A stretch of 64,000 nt of DNA from positions 170,865-234,864 of the forward strand of contig NZ_VNHW01000008.1 in NCBI RefSeq assembly GCF_008124835.1, given 5' to 3'. The stretch's first letter is position 1; each line of letters begins with the position of its first letter. The translations under genes and the position numbers were made by a program. The notes under the pieces were generated by a model. It made no database searches. It was not told the origin of the DNA and saw only the letters and a program-made list of their open reading frames with translations. This DNA is from Blastococcus xanthinilyticus. GTDB taxonomy: Bacteria; Actinomycetota; Actinomycetes; Mycobacteriales; Geodermatophilaceae. This document shows positions 44,120-51,677 of the stretch, piece after piece.

Positions 44120-45136
44120 TCAGTCGCGGGGCGCGCTGGGCCGGCCGGCGCCGACCGGCTGCCCGTCGACGACCGGCGCCCCGTCGGGCACCCGGTCGGA
44201 CAGCTCGCCCGGCAGCTCGGCGACGACGTTGCGCTCGGCCACGGTGGCGACCGCGTCCGCGGACTCGGCCGCGCGGTCCTTGCGGTACTCGCGGTAGGAG
44301 TGCACGACCGCGGCGACCCACACGAGGGCCAGCACGGCGTACACGGCGTACCGGACGCCGTCGCCGGCGGCGACCCAGTCGCTGGTGAGCAGCGTGCGGA
44401 CGTTGGTCAGCACGATCATCCCGCCCACCAGGGAGCCGAGCAGCCGCGGCGGCACGTGCCGGACCAGCCAGGCGGCGATCGGCGCCGCGACGAGCCCGCC
44501 GGCGAGCAGCCCGGCCACCCACAGCGGATCGATGCCCTGCGACCCCAGCGCCAGGAGGAAGCCCAGGCTCGCGGCCAGCGCCACCAGGAACTCGGAGGTG
44601 TCGATCGAGCCGATCACCTTCCGCGGCTCCATCCGGCCGCTGGCCAGCAGCGCCGGCGTGCCCACCGGGCCCCAGCCACCGCCGCCGGTGGCGTCGACGA
44701 ACCCGGCGACCAGGCCGAGCGGGCCGAGGAACCGCTTGCGGATCGGCTTGCCCACGTTGCGCCGGTCGATGCCGCGCAGGGTGAAGCGGACCAGGATGTA
44801 GGCCCCGAGCGAGACCAGGATGAGCGACATCACCGGGCCGGCGAGCTCGGTGGAGATGCTCGACAGGAACGTCGCACCGGCGAAGGCGCCCAGCGCGCCC
44901 GGGACGCCGACCCGCCGGACGACCCGCCAGTCGACGTTGCCGAACTTCCAGTGCGCGACGCCCGAGGCGAGCGTGGTGCCGATCTCGGCCAGGTGGATCG
45001 TGGCCGACGCGGCGGCCGGGTTGGTGCCGATGGCCAGCAGCAGCGTCGTCGACGTGACGCCGTAGGCCATGCCGAGGCTGCCGTCGACGAGCTGGGCGCC
45101 GAGGCCGGCGAGGGCGAGCAGGATGAGGGTCTTCAC
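44120..45136 (-). CDS. sulfite exporter TauE/SafE (TSUP) family protein
   Basis: A 338-residue membrane protein of the TSUP family with two repeated four-helix halves; GVPGALGAFAGATFL and DATGGGGWGPVGTPALL are the conserved half-repeat motifs. Family members move sulfite, sulfoacetate or related sulfur anions. The C-terminal 60 residues are a polar cytoplasmic tail. A cysteine-rich leader peptide gene of the type found before actinobacterial sulfur genes lies 92 bases upstream on the same strand, supporting a sulfur role and regulation by cysteine. Confidence 0.88.
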   Translation of the reverse strand: MKTLILLALAGLGAQLVDGSLGMAYGVTSTTLLLAIGTNPAAASATIHLAEIGTTLASGVAHWKFGNVDWRVVRRVGVPGALGAFAGATFLSSISTELAGPVMSLILVSLGAYILVRFTLRGIDRRNVGKPIRKRFLGPLGLVAGFVDATGGGGWGPVGTPALLASGRMEPRKVIGSIDTSEFLVALAASLGFLLALGSQGIDPLWVAGLLAGGLVAAPIAAWLVRHVPPRLLGSLVGGMIVLTNVRTLLTSDWVAAGDGVRYAVYAVLALVWVAAVVHSYREYRKDRAAESADAVATVAERNVVAELPGELSDRVPDGAPVVDGQPVGAGRPSAPRD

Positions 45137-45228
45137 GGGTACTGACTCCGGGTCTCATGCAGCGGGCGCGCAGCGGCGCACCGCGGAGAGGGCGAGCGAG
45201 ACGAGGGAGCGCCGGGACGGCGCGGGAA

Positions 45229-45312
45229 TCAGCAGGCCGGACAGGCGGCGGTGCAGACGCGCAGCAGATCGACGTGCCGGCGGCTCACCAGGAGCAGCAT
45301 CGTCGTCCGCAT
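45229..45312 (-). CDS. putative cysteine-responsive leader peptide
   Basis: A 27-residue reading frame with the core SRRHVDLLRVC and three cysteines near its end (positions 20, 24, 27). The RRHVDLLRV core recurs in short leader peptides before sulfur-assimilation and sulfur-transport genes of actinobacteria; ribosome stalling at the Cys codons when cysteine is low is thought to change expression downstream. An overlapping GTG three bases upstream may be the true start, 7 bases after TAGACA, implying a leaderless transcript. The TSUP gene starts 92 bases on. Confidence 0.8.
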   Translation of the reverse strand: MRTTMLLLVSRRHVDLLRVCTAACPAC

Positions 45313-45347
45313 CACGCCGCAATGTCTACCAGATCGATGCACTTATG

Positions 45348-45385
45348 CGCCCGCCGGTGTCCAGCGTGTGGGACACCGGCGGGCG
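45348..45385. terminator. terminator downstream of pit
   Basis: Perfect 15-base arms (45348-45362 and 45371-45385) around an 8-base loop, beginning 19 bases after the pit stop on the minus strand. Confidence 0.8.
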
Positions 45386-45404
45386 AGGCCCGCGAGCGGG
45401 AGCG

Positions 45405-46406
45405 TCAGCCGACGGCGAGGTCGGTGACGAAGAAGGCCACAGCGGCGACCGCCGCGGCCGCGGGGAGCGTCACCACCCAGGCGAGCACGATGTTGCCGGC
45501 CACGCCCCAGCGCACCGCGGACAGCCGGCGGGTGGAGCCGACGCCCATGATCGAGGTGGTCGTGATGTGCGTGGTGGAGACCGGGACGGCGAAGACCGTC
45601 GCGGTGGTCACCATGACGCTCGAGGCCACCGTCTGCGCGGCGAACCCGCCGGTGGGCGTGAGCTGGATGATCCGCCTGCCCATCGTGCGGATGATCCGGA
45701 ACCCGCCCGCGTAGGTGCCCGCGCTGATCGCTCCCGCGGCGGCGAGCACCACCCAGAACGGCACCTCGAAGCTGACGATCTCCCCGGCGGTGAACAGCGC
45801 CAGGGTGATGATGCCCATCGTCTTCTGGGCGTCCTGCATGCCGTGCCCCAGCGCCATGGTCGCCGAGCTGAAGATCTGCGCGGTGCGGAAGTTGCGGTTC
45901 GCCCTCGACACGTGCGCGCGGCGGAAGGTCCACAGGAGCGCCAGCATGAACAGGTAGCCGAGACCGAAGCCGACCAGCGGCGAGACGATCATCGGAACGA
46001 TCACGTCGTCGAGGACGCCGGCCCACTGCACCCCGTGCGCCGCGGCCAGGGCCGCACCGACCAGCCCCCCGATCAGTGCGTGCGAGGAGGACGAGGGCAG
46101 CCCGTACCACCAGGTGATCATGTTCCAGGTGATCGCGCCGATCAGCGCCGCGAACACGATCTCCAGCCCGTCGTTGCCCTGCGGCGGTTCGATGATCCCC
46201 GCCCCGACGGTCTTCGCGACCTCGGTGGAGATCAGCGCGCCCACCAGGTTCATGACGGCGGCCAGCGCGAGCGCCACCCGCGGGGTGAGCGCCTTGGTGG
46301 AGACGGCGACGGCGATGGAGTTCGCCGCGTCGTGGAAGCCGTTGGTGTAGTCGAACGCCAGCGCCACCAGGATGATGACGACCAGGCCGACGAACGCCGG
46401 ATCCAT
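45405..46406 (-). CDS. pit: inorganic phosphate transporter, PiT family
   Basis: A 333-residue low-affinity phosphate permease. The duplicated family signature is seen as FDYTNGFHDAANSIA near residue 18 and, in the second half, as MALGHGMQDAQKTMG; SSSSHALIGGLVGA and STTHITTTSIMGVG are the paired signature loops after them. About ten membrane helices. It is encoded just after a DUF47 protein (21 bases between), the usual partner that tunes Pit activity. A clear terminator follows. Confidence 0.93.
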   Translation of the reverse strand: MDPAFVGLVVIILVALAFDYTNGFHDAANSIAVAVSTKALTPRVALALAAVMNLVGALISTEVAKTVGAGIIEPPQGNDGLEIVFAALIGAITWNMITWWYGLPSSSSHALIGGLVGAALAAAHGVQWAGVLDDVIVPMIVSPLVGFGLGYLFMLALLWTFRRAHVSRANRNFRTAQIFSSATMALGHGMQDAQKTMGIITLALFTAGEIVSFEVPFWVVLAAAGAISAGTYAGGFRIIRTMGRRIIQLTPTGGFAAQTVASSVMVTTATVFAVPVSTTHITTTSIMGVGSTRRLSAVRWGVAGNIVLAWVVTLPAAAAVAAVAFFVTDLAVG

Positions 46407-46427
46407 CAGCTGAGGTCCATCCGGGCG

Positions 46428-47045
46428 TCAGGACTCCTTGACCGCGATCGTCTCGACCACGTTCGCCACGTGCTCGAACGCGTCGGCCGCCCCCTCGAGC
46501 TGGTCGGCGACCTCCTTGAGCTTCAGCACCTCCAGGGCGTCGAACTCGCCGCTGTAGAGCCGGGACAGCAGCCGCCGGTAGAGCTTGTCGGCCTCGTTCT
46601 CCAGGCGGTTGACCTCGATCCAGTAGTCGGAGAGGTCCTTCATGGTGCGCAGCCGCGGCATCGCCTCGGCGGTGGTCTCGGCGCAGCGCTGCAGCAGCGA
46701 GACCTGCTGGCTCATCTCGGCCGGCAGCGTGCCCAGCCCGGTGAGGACGACCAGGTCGGCGGCGGCCTCGACGAAGTCCATGACGTCGTCGAGCTCGCTG
46801 GCCAGCCGGTAGATGTCCTCCCGGTCGAACGGGGTGACGAAGCTGGTGTTCAGCGCCCGGAAGATCGCGTGCGTCGACTGGTCACCGACGTGCTCGAGGT
46901 CGCGGAGCTGCACGGCGAGCTCGGCGCGGCGGACGTGGTCGTGGACGAACTCACCCAGCACCTCGGTCGCCGTCACCAGGTTCTCCGCCGAAGCGGTGAA
47001 CAGCGGGTAGAAGCTCGAGTCCTTGGGCGTCAGGCTGAAGGGCAC
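46428..47045 (-). CDS. DUF47 family (PhoU-like) Pit accessory protein
   Basis: A 205-residue all-helical PhoU-like protein. Acidic helices carry the metal-binding style motifs LRDLEHVGDQSTHAIF and LASELDDVMDFVEAA of this family. GTG 47045 is taken as start because the family begins FSLTPKDSSFYPLF and a GGAG box lies seven bases before it; GTG 47072 is a longer alternative. The gene precedes pit in the same operon; DUF47 proteins restrain or adjust Pit phosphate transport. Confidence 0.9.
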   Translation of the reverse strand: MPFSLTPKDSSFYPLFTASAENLVTATEVLGEFVHDHVRRAELAVQLRDLEHVGDQSTHAIFRALNTSFVTPFDREDIYRLASELDDVMDFVEAAADLVVLTGLGTLPAEMSQQVSLLQRCAETTAEAMPRLRTMKDLSDYWIEVNRLENEADKLYRRLLSRLYSGEFDALEVLKLKEVADQLEGAADAFEHVANVVETIAVKES

Positions 47046-47152
47046 GCGAAGGCTCCGTCTCGGGGTCGGCACGGCTGCCGTCAGCGGGCGGCGGACGCAG
47101 GGCCGTCGGGCAGCATAGGTCGCCCGTCGGTCACCCCCCGTTCACCGGGGCG

Positions 47153-47740
47153 TCACCTGTGTGCGGTGTCTCCCGTGCCGGGGCCGTCTTCCACCCGGGC
47201 GAGTGAGGTGAGCAGGTCGGCGCGGGCCCGCGCCACCCGCGAGCGGATGGTCCCCACCGGGCACTCGGCCACCTCGGCCGCCTCCGCGTAGGACAGCCCC
47301 AGCAGCTGGGTGAGGACGAAGGCCTCGCGGCGGTCGGGGGCCAGCCGGTCCAGGAGGTCGCTCACCGTTGCGCCCTCGGCGACGGCGTCCGCGGCTCCTC
47401 CGGGCGCCAGGAGCTCCAGGTCGGCCGCCTCGCGGACCAGCGTCAGGCGCCGCCGCCGGCGGGACCGCAGCGCATCGGCGCAGACCCGCCGCGCGATGGC
47501 GAGCAGCCACGTGCGCACCGCGGCGCGGCCCTCGAACCGGTGCAGCGACGCGAAGGCCCGCAGGTACGTCTCCTGGGTCAGGTCGTCGGCGGAGTCCCGG
47601 TCGACCAGCGCGGCGCACAGCCGCCACACGTCGGACTGCGTGGAGCGCACGAGGGTGGCCGCGGCCAGCGGGTCGCCCTCGGCGGCGTCCGCGGCCACGC
47701 GTGCCAGATCGTCCATGTCCCCGGGTGTGATCGGCGTCAT
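47153..47740 (-). CDS. sigC: ECF sigma factor, SigC-like
   Basis: A 195-residue ECF sigma factor. Region 2 contains STQSDVWRLCAALVD and DDLTQETYLRAFASLHRFEG, followed by RTWLLAIARRVCAD; region 4 has REAFVLTQLLGLSYAEAAEV and CPVGTIRSRVARARADLL. These blocks match the SigC group of mycobacteria and relatives. It is divergent from a zinc-finger protein and a copper operon. SigC has been linked to copper supply and cytochrome oxidase maintenance in Mycobacterium and Corynebacterium, which agrees with the neighbours (CopCD, SCO). A Cys in region 4 may be incidental. Confidence 0.8.
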   Translation of the reverse strand: MTPITPGDMDDLARVAADAAEGDPLAAATLVRSTQSDVWRLCAALVDRDSADDLTQETYLRAFASLHRFEGRAAVRTWLLAIARRVCADALRSRRRRRLTLVREAADLELLAPGGAADAVAEGATVSDLLDRLAPDRREAFVLTQLLGLSYAEAAEVAECPVGTIRSRVARARADLLTSLARVEDGPGTGDTAHR

Positions 47741-47750
47741 TCCCGCAGGC

Positions 47751-47779
47751 GGGAACCGGACGGTGTCCGGTGACGACTA
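47751..47779 (+). promoter_or_regulatory. candidate ECF promoter for the copper operon
   Basis: GGGAACC (47751-47757) is followed after 16 bases by CGACTA (47774-47779), seven bases before the ATG of the zinc-finger gene. GGAAC plus a CGAC/CGTC box at this spacing is the general ECF promoter form, so SigC may drive the operon divergent from its own gene. Confidence 0.4.
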
Positions 47780-47786
47780 ATGAACC

Positions 47787-48434
47787 ATGCCCTGCCAGAC
47801 CTACCGCGAGGCGCTGTCCGCGCGTCTCGACGGCGAGCCGCTCGGGATGCCCGCCGCCGAGCTCGACGCGCACCTCGACGGGTGCGCCGCCTGCGCCGCC
47901 TGGTCGTCCGAGGCGGAGCGGGTGACCCGCCGCGCGCGGCTGGCCGCCGCGCCCCCGGTCCCCGACCTCACCGTCGCCGTGCTGGGCGCCCTGCCCCGGG
48001 AGCTCCCCGGCGCGCGGGCCGCGGCCCGCGCGCGGCTCGCGGACACCGCGCTGCGGCTGGTGCTGCTGGGTCTGGGTGTCGCGCAGGCGATGCTGGCCCT
48101 GCCGGTGCTCGTCTCCGGCACCGGGGCCATGAGCGCGCCGGTGCACATCACCCGCGAGAGCGGCGCCTGGAACCTCGCCGTCGCGGCCGCCTTCCTCGCC
48201 GTCGCGGCCGCGCCCCGGCTGGCCGCGGGCGCGCTGCCGTTCCTGGGCTCGTTCACCGCGCTCCTGCTGCCGGTGACCCTCGCCGACCTCGGGGCGGGGC
48301 ACGTGCACGCCGACCGCGCCGCCGCGCACCTGCTGCTGGTCGCGGGCGTCGTCCTCATCGCGGCCGCGGCCTGGCGGGGCCGGCGGCGGTCCCTGCCGGC
48401 GCTCTCCGACCGCCCGGCGACGGCGACCGCGTGA
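47787..48434 (+). CDS. zinc-finger (zf-HC2) membrane protein, probable anti-sigma factor
   Basis: A 215-residue protein. The first 35 residues form an anti-sigma zinc finger: an early Cys (MPCQTYREAL) and HLDGCAACAAW, i.e. HxxxCxxC. From about residue 85 there are four to five membrane helices (ALRLVLLGLGVAQAMLALPVLV, NLAVAAAFLAVAAAPRLAAG and others), more than the single helix of classic zf-HC2 anti-sigmas. It is divergent from sigC and leads the copper operon, so it probably controls SigC in answer to copper or redox state. The stop overlaps the CopCD start. Confidence 0.8.
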   Translation: MPCQTYREALSARLDGEPLGMPAAELDAHLDGCAACAAWSSEAERVTRRARLAAAPPVPDLTVAVLGALPRELPGARAAARARLADTALRLVLLGLGVAQAMLALPVLVSGTGAMSAPVHITRESGAWNLAVAAAFLAVAAAPRLAAGALPFLGSFTALLLPVTLADLGAGHVHADRAAAHLLLVAGVVLIAAAAWRGRRRSLPALSDRPATATA

Positions 48435-50203
48435 GGCGTACCGCTGCGCTGCTCGCCCTGCTGGTGACCGGCTGGCTGGCCGTGGGCATCGGCACGGCCG
48501 GCCCGGCCGCCGCGCACGCCACCCTCGTCGCCACCGATCCGGGGGAGGGCGCCCGCCTGGACGAGGCTCCCGAGGAGGTCACCCTCCGCTTCAGCGAGGG
48601 GGTGTCGCTGGGGGCCGGGTACGCGCGGGTGCTCGGCGCCGACCAGGAGCGGGTGGACGCCGGCACCGCGACGGTCGACGGCGACGTCCTCACCGTCCCG
48701 CTGCGCGGCGACCTCCCCGACGGCGGCTACCTGGTCACGTACCGGGTGATCTCCGCGGATTCCCACCCGGTGGCCGGTGCGTTCTCGTTCGCGGTCGGCG
48801 ACGGCGAGCTACTGACCGCGGGGGCGCAGGTGGCCGGCACCACCGACCCGGTGGTCGGGGTGCTGCTGCCGGTGGCGCGCTGGGTCGGCTACGCGGGGCT
48901 CGCCCTCGCGATCGGGGTGCCGGTCCTCGCCGCGACGTGCTGGCCGGCCGGCTGGCGGTCCGGGCGGCTGCGCCGGATGGCGACCGGGGGAGCGGTCGCG
49001 GTCGCGGCAGCGGCGGTGGCCACCGCGCTGCTCCAGGGGCCCTACGCGGCCGGGGCAGGGGTGGGCGCGGTCGCCGATCCCGCGCTGCTGGCGGCGACCG
49101 CCCGGTCGGGCGTCGGGTGGGCGGCGCTGGCGCGGGTGGTCCTGGCGCTGGCGCTCCTGGCCGCGCTGCGCGCGGTGTGGCGGCGGGGGAGCGCCGGGAG
49201 CCCCGGGCGGCTCGTCCTGCCCGGGGTCCTGGCCGCCGGCCTCGTGGTCGCCACCGCCGCGGTGGGGCACCCGGTCGCCGGCCCCTGGCCGGTGCTCGCG
49301 GTGCTGGCCGCCGCCGTGCACGTGGGCGCCATGTCCGTCTGGCTGGGCGGGTTGGCGGGGCTGCTGGCCGGGGTGGTGCGGCCGGAGCCGGCTCCCGCTG
49401 CCGTGGCCACCGCGGTGCCGGCGTTCTCCCGCCTGGCGTTCGGGTCCGTCGTCGCCCTCGTCGTGTCGGGCATCGTCCAGTCGATCCGCGAGATCGGCTC
49501 GCCGACCGCGCTGGTGGAGACGACCTACGGCGGGCTGCTCCTGGTCAAGCTGCTGCTCGTCGCCGTCGTGCTGGCCGCGGCGGGGGTCTCCCGCGTCTGG
49601 GTGCAGCAGCGGCTGGGGGTCCGCCGGCGCCGGCGTCGCCGGCCCGTGACCGTGCACGCCTTCGCCGCTACCCCCGCCGCCGCGGCCGAGCCGGCTCCCG
49701 AGGAGCTCGCGGCCGCCGGCCGGGACCGGGCGCAGGCCGAGAACGCCGCGGAGCACGCGCCGGCCCTGCGCCGCTCGCTGCTGCTGGAGGCCGGCCTGGC
49801 CGCCGTCGTCCTCGCCCTGTCCGCGGTGCTGGTCGCCACCCCGCCGGCGCGGACGGCCCTGGCCCAGCCCGTCGACGTCGTCCTGCCGCTGGAGGGCAGC
49901 GCCGGCACCTCGGGCAGCCTCCAGGTCTCCGTCGACCCCGCCCGGCCGGGGGAGAACGCGCTGCACCTGTACCTCTTCGACGACGCCGGCCGGCTGACCC
50001 AGCCCGCGGAGATCCGGGTCACGCTGACCGAGCGCAGCCAGGAGATCGGCCCGCTCGACGTCGAGCTCGAACCGGCCGGGCCCGGGCACTTCGTCGGTGA
50101 CGGGATGAGCATCCCCGGCGCCGGCACCTGGACGCTCACCACGACCGTCCGGCTCGACGAGTTCACCGCGCTCACCGCGACCACCGACATCGCCGTCCGC
50201 TGA
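48431..50203 (+). CDS. CopC-CopD fusion copper resistance/transport protein
   Basis: A 590-residue fusion. A signal peptide (ALLALLVTGWLAVGIGTAGPAAA) is followed by the CopC domain, beginning HATLVATDPGEGARL, where the mature N-terminal His is the usual copper ligand; VSADSHPVAGAFSFAVG-like ISADSHPVAGAFSFAVGDG is its second His site. The CopD membrane domain (about 8 helices, residues 145-420) holds HPVAGP, HVGAMSVWLGG. A C-terminal beta-rich domain of about 110 residues follows (YlmC/YtkA-like). It would import copper for cuproenzymes or protect the cell. GTGA overlap with the zf-HC2 gene. Confidence 0.9.
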   Translation: MRRTAALLALLVTGWLAVGIGTAGPAAAHATLVATDPGEGARLDEAPEEVTLRFSEGVSLGAGYARVLGADQERVDAGTATVDGDVLTVPLRGDLPDGGYLVTYRVISADSHPVAGAFSFAVGDGELLTAGAQVAGTTDPVVGVLLPVARWVGYAGLALAIGVPVLAATCWPAGWRSGRLRRMATGGAVAVAAAAVATALLQGPYAAGAGVGAVADPALLAATARSGVGWAALARVVLALALLAALRAVWRRGSAGSPGRLVLPGVLAAGLVVATAAVGHPVAGPWPVLAVLAAAVHVGAMSVWLGGLAGLLAGVVRPEPAPAAVATAVPAFSRLAFGSVVALVVSGIVQSIREIGSPTALVETTYGGLLLVKLLLVAVVLAAAGVSRVWVQQRLGVRRRRRRRPVTVHAFAATPAAAAEPAPEELAAAGRDRAQAENAAEHAPALRRSLLLEAGLAAVVLALSAVLVATPPARTALAQPVDVVLPLEGSAGTSGSLQVSVDPARPGENALHLYLFDDAGRLTQPAEIRVTLTERSQEIGPLDVELEPAGPGHFVGDGMSIPGAGTWTLTTTVRLDEFTALTATTDIAVR

Positions 50204-50262
50204 CCGCCCCGATCCGCACCGCCCCGATCCGCACCGCCCCGATCCGCACCGCCCCGATCCGT
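50203..50262. repeat. four tandem copies of a 15-bp repeat
   Basis: The unit ACCGCCCCGATCCGC is repeated four times without a gap (last copy ends in T), filling the space between the copCD stop codon and the YcnI ribosome-binding site. The perfect identity suggests recent slippage expansion. It may affect the distance or structure between the two coupled genes. Confidence 0.92.
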
Positions 50263-50280
50263 CCGATGAACAGGAGTTCC

Positions 50281-51018
50281 GTGTCCCTGCCCCGCCCGCT
50301 CGTCCGGCTCGCCGTCCTGCTGCTGGCAGCCCTGACCGCCCTCGTGGCCGCGACCGCCGGAGCCGGCGCCGCCGCCGCGCACGTCACCGTCTCCTCCGCC
50401 GACGCCACTGCCGGGGGCTACGGCAAGTTCACCTTCCGGGTGCCCAACGAGAGCGACACCGCCAGCACCGTCGCGCTGCGGATCCAGATCCCCGAGGAGG
50501 CGGCCATGGGGTCGCTGCGAGCCCAGCCGGTGCCGGGCTGGACCGTGACCACGTCGACCTCCGAGCTCGCCGAGCCGATCGAGGTGCACGGGCGGGAGAT
50601 CAGCTCCTACGTCTCCCTCGTGGAGTACCGCGCGACCGACGGCGGGATCGCGCCGGGCCAGTTCCAGGAGTTCGCCCTGTCCGGCGGCCCGCTGCCCGAC
50701 GCCGAGGAGCTGAGCTTCCCCGCGGTGCAGAGTTACAGCGACGGTAGCGAAGCGGCGTGGATCGAGCCGACGGTCGCCGGGCAGGCCGAGCCCGAGCGCC
50801 CCGCGCCGGTGCTGTCGCTCACCGCCGCGGCCGGCGGGGACGCCGCCCAGGCCACGACCGCCCCGGTCACCGAGGCCGCCGCGGACGACGGCCACGCCTC
50901 GGAGCACGGGAGCGACCCGGGCGCGATCGCGCTCTTCGTCGCGATCCTCGCGCTGCTGGTCGGGCTCGCCGGTGTCGTCCTCGGCGTGCGGGCTTCCCGA
51001 CGTACCGTGTCCTCGTGA
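50281..51018 (+). CDS. ycnI: YcnI family (DUF1775) copper-associated protein
   Basis: A 245-residue exported protein with signal peptide (LAVLLLAALTALVAATAGAGAAAA), a YcnI beta-sandwich starting HVTVSSADATAGGYGKF, where the N-terminal His after cleavage is the copper ligand seen in YcnI, and a C-terminal membrane anchor (IALFVAILALLVGLAGVVLGV). GTG 50281 is chosen for the AGGAG five bases before it; ATG 50266 lies upstream of that box. YcnI is thought to act as a copper metallochaperone with CopCD. Confidence 0.9.
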   Translation: MSLPRPLVRLAVLLLAALTALVAATAGAGAAAAHVTVSSADATAGGYGKFTFRVPNESDTASTVALRIQIPEEAAMGSLRAQPVPGWTVTTSTSELAEPIEVHGREISSYVSLVEYRATDGGIAPGQFQEFALSGGPLPDAEELSFPAVQSYSDGSEAAWIEPTVAGQAEPERPAPVLSLTAAAGGDAAQATTAPVTEAAADDGHASEHGSDPGAIALFVAILALLVGLAGVVLGVRASRRTVSS

Positions 51019-51677
51019 CGCCCGCCGCCCGCCGCCGCTCCGCGCCGGCCCTGCTGCTCGCCGCGGGCGTGCTGCTGGCCGGCTGCGGGAGCTCCGCAGA
51101 CACCGGCGCCACCGAGGCGCACGACCACAGCGGCGGCGCTCCGGCCGTCGTGGAGGGACCGGACGACACCTACGCGGGGCTGGACCTGCCGGAGCCCTAC
51201 CGGAAGCCGTCGTTCACCCTCACCGACACCTCCGGCGAGCCCTACGACCTCGCGGCCGAGACCGCCGGGCGGCCCACGCTGCTGTTCTTCGGTTACACCG
51301 ACTGTCCCGACGTGTGCCCGACCACCATGGCGAACGTCGCCGTGGCCCTGCGCCAGCTGGACCCCGCGCTGGCCGAGCAGGTGCAGGTGGTCTTCGTGAC
51401 CACCGACCCGGCCACGGACACCCCGGAGGTGCTCGGCGAGTACCTGGGCGGCTTCGACGCCGACCTGCCCACCTCCTTCGTGGGGCTGACCGGCGACCAG
51501 GCGGCCATCGAGCAGGCGCAGCTGTCGGCCGGGGTGCCGCAGGCGGAGGACGACGGCCGCCTCCACTCGACGCAGCTGCTGCTGTACGGCGCCGACGACG
51601 AGGCCGACGTCGCCTTCCTCGCCGGCACCCCGTGGGAGGACATCGCCGCGGACCTCGAGCTGGTGGCCGGCGCGTGA
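51015..51677 (+). CDS. SCO1/SenC family copper chaperone, lipoprotein
   Basis: A 220-residue lipoprotein (LLLAAGVLLAGCGSS, lipidated Cys near residue 24) with a thioredoxin-like SCO domain. The copper-binding FGYTDCPDVCPTTMAN motif (CxxxC, near residue 98) and the distal His in GRLHSTQLLLY are both present, so it can load copper into the CuA site of cytochrome oxidase. It overlaps the YcnI stop (GTGA) and the next start. A His-rich linker (EAHDHSGG) precedes the domain and may also bind metal. Confidence 0.92.
   Translation: MTPAARRRSAPALLLAAGVLLAGCGSSADTGATEAHDHSGGAPAVVEGPDDTYAGLDLPEPYRKPSFTLTDTSGEPYDLAAETAGRPTLLFFGYTDCPDVCPTTMANVAVALRQLDPALAEQVQVVFVTTDPATDTPEVLGEYLGGFDADLPTSFVGLTGDQAAIEQAQLSAGVPQAEDDGRLHSTQLLLYGADDEADVAFLAGTPWEDIAADLELVAGA

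Noticed and set aside
48809..50089. Long minus-strand frame opposite copCD
   Set aside because: Antisense of a protein with clear CopC and CopD motifs; product is Gly/His/Arg low-complexity.
50203..50262. 15-bp repeats considered as CRISPR or regulator iterons
   Set aside because: No spacers; the repeats are contiguous and lie between a stop codon and a ribosome-binding site, fitting slippage.
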